Both the position numbers and the translations under genes were made by a program. A DNA stretch of 64,000 bases from positions 3,224,001 to 3,288,000 of the forward strand of contig NZ_UGNX01000001.1 in assembly GCF_900452415.1 (NCBI RefSeq). Direction: 5' to 3'. Numbering within the stretch: position 1 is the stretch's first letter; the number at the start of each line of letters is the position of its first letter. Positions 9,443 through 18,724 of the stretch are shown here, one piece after another. Under the pieces are notes generated by a model. That model did not search any database, was not told the DNA's origin, and saw only the letters and a list, made by a program, of their open reading frames with translations. The DNA is from Legionella cincinnatiensis (lineage in GTDB: Bacteria; Pseudomonadota; Gammaproteobacteria; Legionellales; Legionellaceae).

Positions 9443-10096
9443 TTAATCCCATCCTCTTATACTCTGACGTACAGAAAAACATAAATCAGTAATAAGTGAC
9501 CAATTTTCTTTTTTAATTGCTTCCTCTGGAACAATCCAAGAGCCTCCGACACAAGAAACATTGGGAAGCATCAAATAATCAGCAAAATTTGTTTCGTTAA
9601 TACCTCCTGTTGGACAAAACTTTGCTTGAGGAAAAGGTCCATGAATTGCTCGTAACATATTGATTCCTCCAGCGGGAACTGCTGGAAAAAACTTAAAATG
9701 TGTATATCCTAAAATTAATCCTTCCATTAACTCTGAAACACTAGATACGCCTGGAATTAAAGGAATATGAGAATAACAGCCGGCTTCTAATAAGGCTTGA
9801 GTTTTTCCCGGGCTTAATGCAAATTTTGCACCTATATTTGCCGCCTGATTTAATTGTTCTGGTGTAATTATGGTACCTACACCAATTAAAGCCTCTGGAA
9901 AGGTTTTTGTAAGTAACTGCACAGCATCTAAAGCTACTGATGTTCTTAACGCTACTTCAAGTATATGAATACCCCCTGCAAATAATGCAGTAGCCAAAGG
10001 TACCGCATGCTCCAGTTCTTTAATAACAAGAACTGGAATTACAGGTGAGGTACAAAATACGGCATCCGGTTGCACCATCCAATTAGGAAATGTCAT
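9443..10096 (-). CDS. eda: KDPG aldolase (2-keto-3-deoxy-6-phosphogluconate aldolase)
   Basis: Cleaves KDPG to pyruvate and glyceraldehyde 3-phosphate, the last Entner-Doudoroff step. A TTG at 10126 would add ten residues, but AAGGAG sits six bases before the ATG at 10096, so I use that, giving 217 residues. The Schiff-base lysine is Lys135 in HFKFFPA, and the catalytic Glu47 lies in ILEVALRT; both are where E. coli Eda has them (133 and 45). TGGINE forms the phosphate-binding loop. The gene lies 49 bases after glk in the operon. Confidence 0.95.
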   Translation of the reverse strand: MTFPNWMVQPDAVFCTSPVIPVLVIKELEHAVPLATALFAGGIHILEVALRTSVALDAVQLLTKTFPEALIGVGTIITPEQLNQAANIGAKFALSPGKTQALLEAGCYSHIPLIPGVSSVSELMEGLILGYTHFKFFPAVPAGGINMLRAIHGPFPQAKFCPTGGINETNFADYLMLPNVSCVGGSWIVPEEAIKKENWSLITDLCFSVRQSIRGWD

Positions 10097-10145
10097 GAAC
10101 TTCTCCTTGTAGCTCACTGTAGTCAAGATGAAGCAAGACCGAGAT

Positions 10146-11150
10146 TTATATCATTCCGTATTCTGCTTCTCTACGTATAGCCAACGATTGTTTTAAATAA
10201 ACCGCAGCTCCCAATATTCCTGGCTGTTCGGCAGTAATAATAAAGGTCGGAATTTGTGTATTAAATTCGCTAAAGCGACCCTTTTCTTCAAAACGAACTC
10301 TAAAGTCACTATGATGAAGCAATGAAATAAAACGGGGAACGATACCGCCCGCTATATAAATGCCGCCAAAAGCTGCAAATATTAACGCTAAATCGCCCGC
10401 ATAAGAACCCAAAATCGCCAAAAATTGTGCTACTGCAGCCTTTGCAATAGCACATTGATTTGCTAGAGCCAAAGCAATGATTTGCGCTGCCGGGAGAGGA
10501 GCATCCTCTTTTTGATTTAAAGTAGCTAGTGCTTGATATAAATTTTCCAAGCCATGGCCAGATAATAAACGTTCATAAGATATATGAGCGTATCGTTTTT
10601 TTAAATAACGATAGATAAACCATTCTTGATCCGTTTTTGCACCCCAACTGACATGACCTCCTTCACCAGCATGAGCAGAGTAACCCTGTTGGTTAGAGAT
10701 TAAATAAGCCACTCCTAATCCTGTCCCTGCCCCCACCACTACTTTTACACCGTCTTTGTCCGTGCTTCCTCTGCCTATTTGAAAAACTTGCTGCTCAGAT
10801 AAAACAGGTAAACTCATTGCTATAGCATTAAAATCATTTAAAACTCTAAGCTCAGTTAAGTTCAGCTTTTGTTTTAATGCGTTAATAGAAAATCGCCAAG
10901 GAGTATTAGTCATACAGATCATATCGTCAAATACTGGACAAGCAATAGCAATAACTACCTGCTTTATCTCTTGCAACTGATGTTGCTCTTGATACGTTAA
11001 TAATACGGACTCTAGGCTGTTAAACGCGGCACAAGCATAAATTTCAACGTTTTCTATGCTTAGTTTTTCTAAATGGACACAAGCAAAACGTGCAAAAGTG
11101 CCCCCTATATCTGCAACAATAGCATATGACTGTAAAGGCTCAAAACTCAT
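10146..11150 (-). CDS. glk: Glucokinase (ROK-independent bacterial Glk family)
   Basis: Phosphorylates glucose to glucose 6-phosphate with ATP. The N-terminal phosphate loop VADIGGTFARFA, the sugar-binding VLNDFNAIA segment, the second phosphate region VVGAGTGLGVAYL with GEGGHVSWG, and the late IAGGIVPRF motif all fit the E. coli Glk family; 334 residues compare with 321. The start overlaps the end of edd by 11 bases, indicating translational coupling. It feeds glucose released by the glucoamylase or imported by the porter into zwf. Confidence 0.93.
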   Translation of the reverse strand: MSFEPLQSYAIVADIGGTFARFACVHLEKLSIENVEIYACAAFNSLESVLLTYQEQHQLQEIKQVVIAIACPVFDDMICMTNTPWRFSINALKQKLNLTELRVLNDFNAIAMSLPVLSEQQVFQIGRGSTDKDGVKVVVGAGTGLGVAYLISNQQGYSAHAGEGGHVSWGAKTDQEWFIYRYLKKRYAHISYERLLSGHGLENLYQALATLNQKEDAPLPAAQIIALALANQCAIAKAAVAQFLAILGSYAGDLALIFAAFGGIYIAGGIVPRFISLLHHSDFRVRFEEKGRFSEFNTQIPTFIITAEQPGILGAAVYLKQSLAIRREAEYGMI

Positions 11151-12975
11151 AACAAGACTCTTTTCCTTGAAACAAACTACAAGCTCCCTGCTCAGCTCCT
11201 GAAAATTGTAATCTTAAACTAGCAAATAGTTCACGACCACTGCCTTGATAAAGCCCAACAGCATTGTGTAGCGCTTTATTTCTTCGCATCAGCTCATCTT
11301 CAGTGATCAATAATTGCAATATCCCTTCTTCTGCATCAATCAAAATGATATCTCCAGTTTCAATCCGGGAAAGAACTTCATTGTCTATAGCCTCAGGAGT
11401 AACATGAATTGCTGCAGGGACTTTACCAGATGCGCCTGACATACGTCCATCGGTCACTAAGGCAACGTGATATCCTTTATCCATAAGTACCCCAAGTTTG
11501 GGAGTTAACTGATGTAACTCAGGCATACCACATGCTTTCGGCCCTTGGTAACGTACCACAACAATACAATCTTGTTCTAATGCTCCTTTTTCGAAAAGCT
11601 GATTAAACTCTTCTTGGCTCGCACAAACTACTGCTGGAGCTTTAATTTTCGTTTTCTCAACAGCAAGACCTGACGTTTTAATAATTGCCCGTCCTATATT
11701 TCCACTTAATACTTGTAAACCACCTTGGGTCTTAAAGGGAGTTTTTGCAGAAGTGATTATTTGTTCATCCATTGAAGTTGAAGGGCCTGCTACCCATACT
11801 AATTGCTCATTATCCAATAAAGGCTGTTGGGTATATCGGTGCAGACCGTAACCCATAACCGTATGGACATCTTCATGCAATAACTGGGCCTCTAAAAGAG
11901 TATGAATAAAATACGCCATACCACCAGCTTGCTGAAAATGATTGATGTCGGCATAACCATTGGGATAAATTTTGGCAATCAAAGGCGTCACAGCAGATAG
12001 CTCAGCAAAATCATCCCAATTTACTAAATAGCCTGCCATTGAGGCAATAGCGATAAGATGCATGGTGTGATTTGTAGAACCGCCAGAAGCCAACAAAGCG
12101 ACAATGCCATTAACAATATTTTTTGCATCCATCATCTGACCTATAGGCATATAATGTTGGCCTAAATCAGTTAAAGACAAAATCTGTTGTGCAGCCAATT
12201 TAGTTAATGCATCACGTAATAAGGTGCCGGGATGAATAAATGATGAGCCCGGAAGTTGCAGTCCCATAACCTCTATAATTAATTGGTTAGAATTGGCTGT
12301 GCCATAAAAAGTACAAGTGCCTGGAGAATGATACGAAGCAGTTTCAACTTCAAGTAAAGCACTTTTATCAACTTTTCCTTCAGCATATAACTGCCGAATA
12401 CGTGCTTTTTTCTGATTTGCTATTCCTGAAGGCATAGGACCAGCTGGAACAAAAATAAAAGGCAAATGTCCAAAACTTAAAGCAGCCATCAATAAACCGG
12501 GAACAATTTTATCGCAGATCCCTAACATTAAGCCGCCATCAAACATATTATGAGATAAACCAATTGATGCAGACATAGCAATAACATCACGACTTAATAA
12601 ACTCAACTCCATTCCTGGCTGTCCTTGAGTAATTCCATCGCACATTGCTGGTACACCCGCTGCAAATTGGGCTACCCCCCCCGCAGCAGAAACAGCCTCT
12701 TTAATTAAAGCGGGATAAGTAAAATAAGGCTGATGCGCAGAAAGCATATCGTTATATGCAGAAACAATAGCGATATTTGCTTTAGTCATACCACTTAGGT
12801 TTGTCTTATCCTGTTTCGGACAAGCCGCAAAACCATGTGCTAAATTTCCACAATGAAGCGAACCACGTTGAGGACCTTTGCTTCGTGCTTGCTCCATATT
12901 ATTTAAATAGGAAGCTCTACTGCGCAAACTTCGTTTGCGAATACGCTCTGTAACTTCAGCTACAACAGGATGCAT
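11140..12975 (-). CDS. edd: 6-phosphogluconate dehydratase
   Basis: Converts 6-phosphogluconate to KDPG with an iron-sulfur cofactor (IlvD/Edd family). The start chosen is ATG 12975 (MHPVVAEV), preceded by TAAGGAAAAGAG. The longer start at 12996 lies inside pgl and adds seven residues not found in E. coli Edd, which begins at the same point as MHPVV. The resulting 611 residues match the usual 603 or so. CGNLAHGFAAC, MCDGITQGQPGMELS, GICDKIVPG and DGRMSGASGKVPA are strongly conserved landmarks, including candidate cluster cysteines. It is separated from pgl by 10 bases and overlaps glk. Confidence 0.95.
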   Translation of the reverse strand: MHPVVAEVTERIRKRSLRSRASYLNNMEQARSKGPQRGSLHCGNLAHGFAACPKQDKTNLSGMTKANIAIVSAYNDMLSAHQPYFTYPALIKEAVSAAGGVAQFAAGVPAMCDGITQGQPGMELSLLSRDVIAMSASIGLSHNMFDGGLMLGICDKIVPGLLMAALSFGHLPFIFVPAGPMPSGIANQKKARIRQLYAEGKVDKSALLEVETASYHSPGTCTFYGTANSNQLIIEVMGLQLPGSSFIHPGTLLRDALTKLAAQQILSLTDLGQHYMPIGQMMDAKNIVNGIVALLASGGSTNHTMHLIAIASMAGYLVNWDDFAELSAVTPLIAKIYPNGYADINHFQQAGGMAYFIHTLLEAQLLHEDVHTVMGYGLHRYTQQPLLDNEQLVWVAGPSTSMDEQIITSAKTPFKTQGGLQVLSGNIGRAIIKTSGLAVEKTKIKAPAVVCASQEEFNQLFEKGALEQDCIVVVRYQGPKACGMPELHQLTPKLGVLMDKGYHVALVTDGRMSGASGKVPAAIHVTPEAIDNEVLSRIETGDIILIDAEEGILQLLITEDELMRRNKALHNAVGLYQGSGRELFASLRLQFSGAEQGACSLFQGKESCYEF

Positions 12976-12985
12976 TCTCTTTTCC

Positions 12986-13660
12986 TTAAGGTGCATACAT
13001 CACCTGAACATTTGCATCAAGATTATTTAAAAAAGCACTAACCGGCATAACCGTAGGATCATGCTGCGTCATTGCTTGATGCAATACTGCCAGTTTTTTT
13101 TGGCCAACTAAATGAAAAAAAATCACGCGACTATCTAATAATCTTCGTTTCGATAAACTCACTCGTTGATGTGATGCATTTTTAGGATTAATTTGCAATA
13201 CTGCAGCAGCATTATCATCTAATCCTAAAGCAAGCTCGTGAGCACAAGGAAACAAGGACGCTGTATGTCCATCTTCACCCATACCTAAAACTACTGCATC
13301 AAAAGTAGGTAAAGATGCAATCATATTTGCTGTTTCTTCTACAGAGTGTCCTTCAGGATACAAGCTTAAAAAATGAGCTGTCGCTGCTTCATGTTGCAAC
13401 AAATAGTGTCGAACCAAGCGTTCATTTCGATCCGTGTTATCTGGTGGAACACAACGCTCATCAGCTAAAGTTAGAGTCACTTTATTCCAAGGAAGATCAG
13501 TCTTTGCCAGAGCTTTGAATAAATCAATAGGTGTTTTTCCACCCGAAACCACCATATAGGCATGGCCTCGTTTGGCAATCGCATTACAAAGAATATGCTT
13601 TAATTGTTCAGCCAAATCCTCAGTTAATAAATGTGCCTCACTAAAACTATGTAACTGCAT
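12986..13660 (-). CDS. pgl: 6-phosphogluconolactonase (DevB type)
   Basis: Hydrolyses 6-phosphogluconolactone from Zwf to 6-phosphogluconate. I start at ATG 13660 (MQLHSFSEAHLL), which has GGGGTG six bases upstream; a start at 13690 would lie deep inside zwf. MVVSGGKTP and GMGEDGHTASLFP are the typical glucosamine-6-phosphate-isomerase-like motifs. At 224 residues it has normal length. It overlaps the end of zwf by 14 bases, so it is coupled to it. Confidence 0.92.
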   Translation of the reverse strand: MQLHSFSEAHLLTEDLAEQLKHILCNAIAKRGHAYMVVSGGKTPIDLFKALAKTDLPWNKVTLTLADERCVPPDNTDRNERLVRHYLLQHEAATAHFLSLYPEGHSVEETANMIASLPTFDAVVLGMGEDGHTASLFPCAHELALGLDDNAAAVLQINPKNASHQRVSLSKRRLLDSRVIFFHLVGQKKLAVLHQAMTQHDPTVMPVSAFLNNLDANVQVMYAP

Positions 13661-15134
13661 TTTGTTCACCCCACACATGTGCTTTGCCATTGTATAAACG
13701 AATTAATTCCAAGGGGCCCCACGTTCCTGATGGATAAGTATGAAGTGGTGTATCTTGTTTTTCCCAAGCCAGTTTAATATTGTCAATCCATTTCCAAGCT
13801 TGCTCTACTTCTTCGCGACTAACAAATAAGTATTGATTACCCAACATAACCTCGAGTAATAATCGCTCGTAAGCATCTGCAATTCTTTGAGAATTAGACA
13901 AATGGTTAAAATTTAAATTCAACTTACTGTCGCGCAATTGCATACACTCACTCAAACCTGGAATTTTATTCATCATGCGCAACTCTACACCCTCATCGGG
14001 TTGCAACCGTATAATAAGCTGATTAGGGGATAAATTTTGTTTTAGTTGTTTAAAAATATTATAAGGTTGCGGCTTAAAATAAATCACTACCTCACTTTGT
14101 TTTTTGGATAATCTTTTACCTGTCAATAAATAAAAAGGAACACCAGACCAGCGCCAATTATCAATATAGGCTTTAATTGCAACAAACGTTTCTGTAGTGG
14201 AACCTCGATGTGCCCCTTCTTCATCCAAATAACCTAATATGTTCTGGCCATTAATGACATTTGCCACATATTGGGCACGGATCGTATGTTCATGTACTTG
14301 CAGATCACTGATAGGGCGCAATGATTTTAATACTTTAAGTTTTTCACTACGAATACATTCTGCTGATAAGCTCATTGGAGGTTCCATTGCTAAAAGAGAA
14401 AGGATTTGTAATAAATGATTTTGCAGCATATCTCTTACTTGGCCTGATTTATCATAGTATCCCCAACGTCCTTCAACGCCGACCTCTTCGGCAACAGTAA
14501 TTTCTACTTTATCAATAGACTGATTATCCCAATTTGAAGAAAAAATAGCATTAGCAAAGCGAAGTACCAACAGATTTAATACCGTTTCTTTACCCAAATA
14601 ATGATCAATTCGATAAATTTGGTTTTCAGCAAAAAAGTGAGCAACCTCATTATTAATTGCAATGGATGAAGATAAATCATGACCAATTGGTTTTTCCAAG
14701 ACAATTCGGGAAGGTTGTTTTGTTAGGCCAATATTTGAAAGCCCTTGGCATACTTGGGCATACAAAGAAGGGGGAATTGCCAAATAGGAAATGGTTGTTC
14801 GCTCTTCAGGAAGAACATAAGCAACTAATCTTGCATAATCGTCAAGCTGTGTTAAATCAAGTTGGCAATAAACCATTTTTTCAACAAAACGCGACCAAAC
14901 CTTTTCATCTAGATTTTTACCCATAAAAGCTTGGGTCTTTGTTTTTGCAAACTTAAGATATTCTATAAGTGTTAGTGCTTCACGGGCACAACTAATGATG
15001 CGGGTATTGGTATGAAGTAAATTTGCACATTCAAGCTGATATAATGCGGGAATTAATTTTCGGCAAGACAAGTCTCCTAAGGCACCAAACAGAATTAAAT
15101 CACAAGGATACTTCACAGCAACTTCTTCGATCAT
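13647..15134 (-). CDS. zwf: Glucose-6-phosphate 1-dehydrogenase
   Basis: Oxidises glucose 6-phosphate to the lactone with NAD(P)+, the entry to the Entner-Doudoroff and pentose-phosphate routes. The Rossmann nucleotide loop appears as FGALGDLSCRK (Leu instead of the usual Ser/Thr in GASGDL), and the substrate and catalytic motif RIDHYLGKE is intact. The length of 495 residues is normal. TAGGA lies seven bases before the ATG. It is the first gene of the six-gene operon running down to 8002, with a promoter candidate just upstream. Confidence 0.96.
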   Translation of the reverse strand: MIEEVAVKYPCDLILFGALGDLSCRKLIPALYQLECANLLHTNTRIISCAREALTLIEYLKFAKTKTQAFMGKNLDEKVWSRFVEKMVYCQLDLTQLDDYARLVAYVLPEERTTISYLAIPPSLYAQVCQGLSNIGLTKQPSRIVLEKPIGHDLSSSIAINNEVAHFFAENQIYRIDHYLGKETVLNLLVLRFANAIFSSNWDNQSIDKVEITVAEEVGVEGRWGYYDKSGQVRDMLQNHLLQILSLLAMEPPMSLSAECIRSEKLKVLKSLRPISDLQVHEHTIRAQYVANVINGQNILGYLDEEGAHRGSTTETFVAIKAYIDNWRWSGVPFYLLTGKRLSKKQSEVVIYFKPQPYNIFKQLKQNLSPNQLIIRLQPDEGVELRMMNKIPGLSECMQLRDSKLNLNFNHLSNSQRIADAYERLLLEVMLGNQYLFVSREEVEQAWKWIDNIKLAWEKQDTPLHTYPSGTWGPLELIRLYNGKAHVWGEQNAVT

Positions 15135-15170
15135 GTTTTATCCTACCCTCGATCATATTTTGAGGGTTAA

Positions 15171-15199
15171 ATACTAAATTGAAAGATAGTACAGATCAA
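15171..15199 (-). promoter_or_regulatory. Candidate sigma-70 promoter of the zwf operon
   Basis: On the minus strand, TTGATC (15194-15199) and TAGTAT (15171-15176) are spaced exactly 17 bases. This would give a leader of about 30 bases before zwf. Identified by eye. Confidence 0.5.
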
Positions 15200-15270
15200 C
15201 TTAAATCCTGCTTATCGCTAAAAAAGCCTATGGTTGTATTGTAAATTTTTAAAAAACTGAATATTCAAAG

Positions 15271-15405
15271 TATTAGGGTTTGTTGACCCCTACATTGTGC
15301 CTCCTCCATCTTGCGCTTTATGGATGAAATTTCACATGGAGTGAATCTAATGGTACTAGGGCTGTTGACATTTTGTCCGACTACCTAAGTGAAAACCAAT
15401 TGTCA
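15271..15405. repeat. Dispersed intergenic repeat, copy 1
   Basis: Shares blocks in the same order with the reverse complement of 40346-40444: ATTAGGGTxTGTTGAC, CATCTTGC, TTATGGAT and GAATCTAATGGT, ending near TGTTGAC. A further TTGTCAAC at 15398 gives partly inverted ends. No coding potential is seen. The family's nature is unknown. It occupies the gap between zwf and the HTH gene. Confidence 0.6.
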
Positions 15406-15555
15406 ACCCACTCTATTGCAAAAATTGATTTTTATGCTATATGAAATATTAAGGTAATTACTACTTCCGCTTGCTATCTCATGGTTAGGCGTAAATGATG
15501 CAGAGATGTAAAAATCTAATTTACCTAAACCCTAAATTATTATTAGGAGAATCTG

Positions 15556-15795
15556 ATGCTTAATAAGAGATTTTCAGAAAGACTGAATAGAGAGTTAGAT
15601 AATATTGGTGTACCAGAATCAAGTACAGAGCGAATTGAAGTATTGTCAAAATTAGTGAAAATTCCTAAATTTAAAGCAGAAGCATTACTTAATGGAGCAA
15701 CAAATCCTGATGAAGACTTACTTAATGCCCTAGCCCAAGAATTTGAGGTAAGTGCTGATTGGTTAGTCGGCAAAAGCGATGAGTCCTCTCATTAA
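15556..15795 (+). CDS. Small XRE-like HTH DNA-binding protein
   Basis: A 79-residue protein that is almost entirely one lambda-repressor-like helix-turn-helix domain. Its end, LLNALAQEFEVSADWLVGK (about 54-72), is the usual final helix and WLxG turn of XRE regulators. It lacks the C-terminal peptidase or dimerisation part of phage repressors. TAGGAG precedes the ATG at good spacing. It is transcribed divergently from the zwf operon, so it might control it, but nothing in the sequence proves this; it could equally be a solitary phage-type regulator. Confidence 0.75.
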   Translation: MLNKRFSERLNRELDNIGVPESSTERIEVLSKLVKIPKFKAEALLNGATNPDEDLLNALAQEFEVSADWLVGKSDESSH

Positions 15796-15956
15796 CATAA
15801 CGAAAATGAGGAAGAAAGCTCTGTGTTTCAGAGCACTAACTCATCTTCGTAGATGACTTAAATTCGCATAAGTATTATGTAGCAGGCTCTCGAAGCGCTC
15901 CTCGTAAAATGCGTAGCACTGTATACAGGGATCTAGGTCAAAAAACTCAGTGATGC

Positions 15957-17873
15957 TTAAAAGCCGATTCTTTGAGATTGACTCGATAGCTGATTTTCAG
16001 CATCTTCTTTAATATTTAAAAGCTCATACGTTTCATGTAATTTACGAGCAATTTCTTTCTCTTGGTTTGAAGCAAAAAACTGCGGTCTATAAAGAGGTTT
16101 TTCTTGCCGTGTAATGGAGTAGCCTATCGCAACGATGAATTCTGCTAGCGCGCGAAAAAAATTTCCGAAGCGGGTTGCATTCTCATGGTTGTTAGTCAAC
16201 TGTCTTATTTCTTTTTCAGTAACATTGGTCACTATTGCTTTCGCAGAATCAATTTTGAACTGTTCTCCATTCATTTTAGATGCCAAAAACTTAGCTCTAA
16301 TTTCCTCTAACTCAGATTTTAAATTTTTTACCCAATCAGGCGTTTTAAGGGCGTCAATTGCAATAAGCAAATTGTTAAGTTGCATAACTTCGTCTGAGTT
16401 GCTCCTTACGGTATACTCTTTCTTTAGATGATTATAATGATTTTTAATAGCTACAATGTCTTCAGAAATGTTCTTTGGTATTCCTGAATAAATATCTTTT
16501 TTCTCTCGTAAGTCTTTCCTAATCTGATTAAGATCGTCAAAATTATTCCTATATATTTCGGCCAGAGGAAATTCTTTCCGTTCATTTTCTAATTCATTCA
16601 ATTCAATTTCTAATTTATTTTTATTATTCAAAAAACTATTAATTCGCTTTATTTGGAAATCTAATGACTGTGTAAGTTTGGTAAGGTTGTTTACAGCCTC
16701 GTATGATTTTATTTCTATCTGTTCCTTGGTTAATTTTTTTGTTGATAATTCGACTATTATAGAATGAGAGTTCGTCAACGCTGTTGTTATGTCATTTTCA
16801 TAATTTCTTAAATAATCCTTCAGTCTTGGATCCTCATCACATTTTTGAAGTAGATTCTTAAGCTTATTAAGTTGCATGTTTATAGAACTCACAGAGCACG
16901 ATGCGTAATCAACTCTATTTTTTTCTGCTAGTGTGATAGCAGGATTAAGTGTACCTACTAAAAATTCAATTAATTTTTCATTTATTTGATTCAAGGCCAC
17001 TTGTGCATTTTTTGTAATTGTAATTTGCTTAAGGATTTGCTCACGAGAATGAGCCTCTTGAGCAATAAATTCATACTCTCTTTCACGAATAACCTCATCT
17101 ACTTGTTGGAATAGAGAATTATACGAATTCAATAATGCTTTTATGTCGAGCTCATCCTTTACTAAGGTGATTTTTTCATCGAACTCCTGACGAAGCGCCA
17201 TAATTGCACTTACTTGTAAACCATATTGTTCTGATAACTGAGCTAATTCAGAGGTAAGTTCAGTCGGTGTTTTGATGCGCTCTGTGGAAGGATTTATATT
17301 ATTGTCTCTAGAGGAGTCTATTACTTTTACGTCTGAAAAATTTCCGGTTTTCTTTTCCAGTATTATTGCATAAGTATTAATAAGATCATTAAAATCAGCT
17401 AATTCAATTTCTTGGTTAGGCTCGCTTTTTTCCAACCAATTTTTTGCTTCTGCAAGGCGTTTAACAAATAGAGCATCTTCACTAAGTTGCTTAGAAAAAT
17501 AATCCATAGTTTTGGAAAAAGCATTTATTGAATCTTCGACATTACCAAAAAATTTACTCAACAGCGGATTTTCATCGAGTTTCTTATCCTTTATCCCTCC
17601 TGCCTCACTTTTTGGTCGCTCGCTAAAATTTTTAATCATCAAATCGATTAGATCTAATTGAAAATTTTTAGCCAGAATATGAGCTGTGGTAATTAGCTGT
17701 TTTTGTATTGCAGTATCTTGTATTTGTTCAACATCCCTAATCATGGCAATAACTGACTCTAACTGCTGCTCATTTCTTTCCAATTTTATTTTTTCTTGGG
17801 AGTTATGGATTGTTTCACGTAGTTTTACTAAATAATGCTCTGTTCTATCGTTTATTTCTGTCTTGTCTTTCAT
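15957..17873 (-). CDS. Large coiled-coil protein of unknown function; possible Dot/Icm substrate
   Basis: I do not recognise this 638-residue protein. The start at ATG 17873 is preferred over a GTG at 17906, because AGGGG lies nine bases before it. Long heptad-rich stretches (Glu, Lys, Leu, Asn) cover about residues 20-60, 200-330 and 380-500. There is no signal peptide or TM segment. A more aromatic, globular C-terminal segment (about 555-615, with FGNFFRALAEFIVAIGYSI) precedes a Lys/Glu/Ser/Gln-rich tail (KEDAENQLSSQSQ). Cytosolic coiled-coil proteins with such tails are common among Legionella effectors, but this is only a resemblance. It stands alone, followed by a small GCTCTG/CAGAGC stem at 15818-15834 without a T tract. 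Confidence 0.7.
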   Translation of the reverse strand: MKDKTEINDRTEHYLVKLRETIHNSQEKIKLERNEQQLESVIAMIRDVEQIQDTAIQKQLITTAHILAKNFQLDLIDLMIKNFSERPKSEAGGIKDKKLDENPLLSKFFGNVEDSINAFSKTMDYFSKQLSEDALFVKRLAEAKNWLEKSEPNQEIELADFNDLINTYAIILEKKTGNFSDVKVIDSSRDNNINPSTERIKTPTELTSELAQLSEQYGLQVSAIMALRQEFDEKITLVKDELDIKALLNSYNSLFQQVDEVIREREYEFIAQEAHSREQILKQITITKNAQVALNQINEKLIEFLVGTLNPAITLAEKNRVDYASCSVSSINMQLNKLKNLLQKCDEDPRLKDYLRNYENDITTALTNSHSIIVELSTKKLTKEQIEIKSYEAVNNLTKLTQSLDFQIKRINSFLNNKNKLEIELNELENERKEFPLAEIYRNNFDDLNQIRKDLREKKDIYSGIPKNISEDIVAIKNHYNHLKKEYTVRSNSDEVMQLNNLLIAIDALKTPDWVKNLKSELEEIRAKFLASKMNGEQFKIDSAKAIVTNVTEKEIRQLTNNHENATRFGNFFRALAEFIVAIGYSITRQEKPLYRPQFFASNQEKEIARKLHETYELLNIKEDAENQLSSQSQRIGF

Positions 17874-17987
17874 ATTAATTGCCCCTAAGAGAAGATCTGC
17901 AAACACGTGAAATGCTTAAATTAACGTCAGCTCGATTATGAGCATCCCACTTGAAATAAGATTTACTGGCAATGTCCGTTTACCTCC

Positions 17988-18013
17988 ATAAATGGCATTG
18001 CTATGCCATTTAT
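17988..18013. promoter_or_regulatory. Perfect 11-bp palindrome upstream of the coiled-coil gene
   Basis: ATAAATGGCAT and ATGCCATTTAT separated by TGCT, about 115 bases upstream of the start at 17873. It could be an operator or a short hairpin; no T tract follows. It borders the palindromic element at 18030. Confidence 0.45.
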
Positions 18014-18029
18014 AGCGAAATACGTTAAA

Positions 18030-18230
18030 TTAACGTGAGTTTCGGATAAAGGCTCTATTGAGATCCAGCCTCCATCTCGAATCGTTCGGGCTGAGGAGGC
18101 ATTCATGCCGTCTCGAAGCTTAGTCCAGAACTTGAAAATTTGTCCTAAGGCTTCGAGACAGCGCTATGCGCTTCCTCAGCCCGAACGGATCAAAGTAAAA
18201 CCACGCTCTCTTATCCGAAACTCACGTTAA
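18030..18230. repeat. ~200-bp palindromic element, copy B
   Basis: Perfect 20-bp terminal inverted repeats (TTAACGTGAGTTTCGGATAA and its complement). The internal arms CTGAGGAGGC...TCTCGAAGCTTAG and CTAAGGCTTCGAGACAGCGC...CTCAG pair imperfectly. It is closer to the tandem array units at 38121 than to copy D. No gene inside. Confidence 0.82.
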
Positions 18231-18724
18231 ATTAAGTTTCCTAGAGTTACCTTCGAGCTCTAGAGCGTAAGACACCCTAGAGTCAATGTTTAAAATTTAA
18301 ACAAAAAGACATTATAAATCAAATTTATTATATTAATATGAGATAACAAATAATTTGATATTTTCATGGAGTCTAGAAATTAGTGGCTTTATGGGCTTTT
18401 AATTATTCAATTTATCTTGTTGAATAACAAAAAATTATAATAGAAGTATTATGAGAATTATGTAAAAAAAGTGGTATATACAGTTGTTGAGCATATTAAT
18501 CAACATTACTGGATCCAACGGACAAACTGCGGAACGTCGAGTCTTGGAAGACAAATTGTCAACAAGCTCTAATTTGTGGAAAAAATTTCCACATCATTCT
18601 TTTCTAAATTCTGATTAGAAAATAAAAACTAACTCAACTTAAAATATAAGAAATTACACTTATTTAAGTAGATTTAATCAAATTATATACATGTGATTTA
18701 TTATTATAGAGATAATGGGTTTAC
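18231..18724. other. AT-rich intergenic region, no gene recognised
   Basis: About 490 bases of very AT-rich sequence downstream of rimK. No reading frame, RNA gene or clear terminator was found. A GTTGTTGA (18483) and an ATTGTCAAC (about 18570) resemble the end motifs of the repeat at 15271, but the interior does not match. Confidence 0.5.

Noticed and set aside
18480..18580. Third copy of the TGTTGAC repeat family
   Set aside because: Only the short end motifs resemble it; the interior blocks found in the other two copies are missing.
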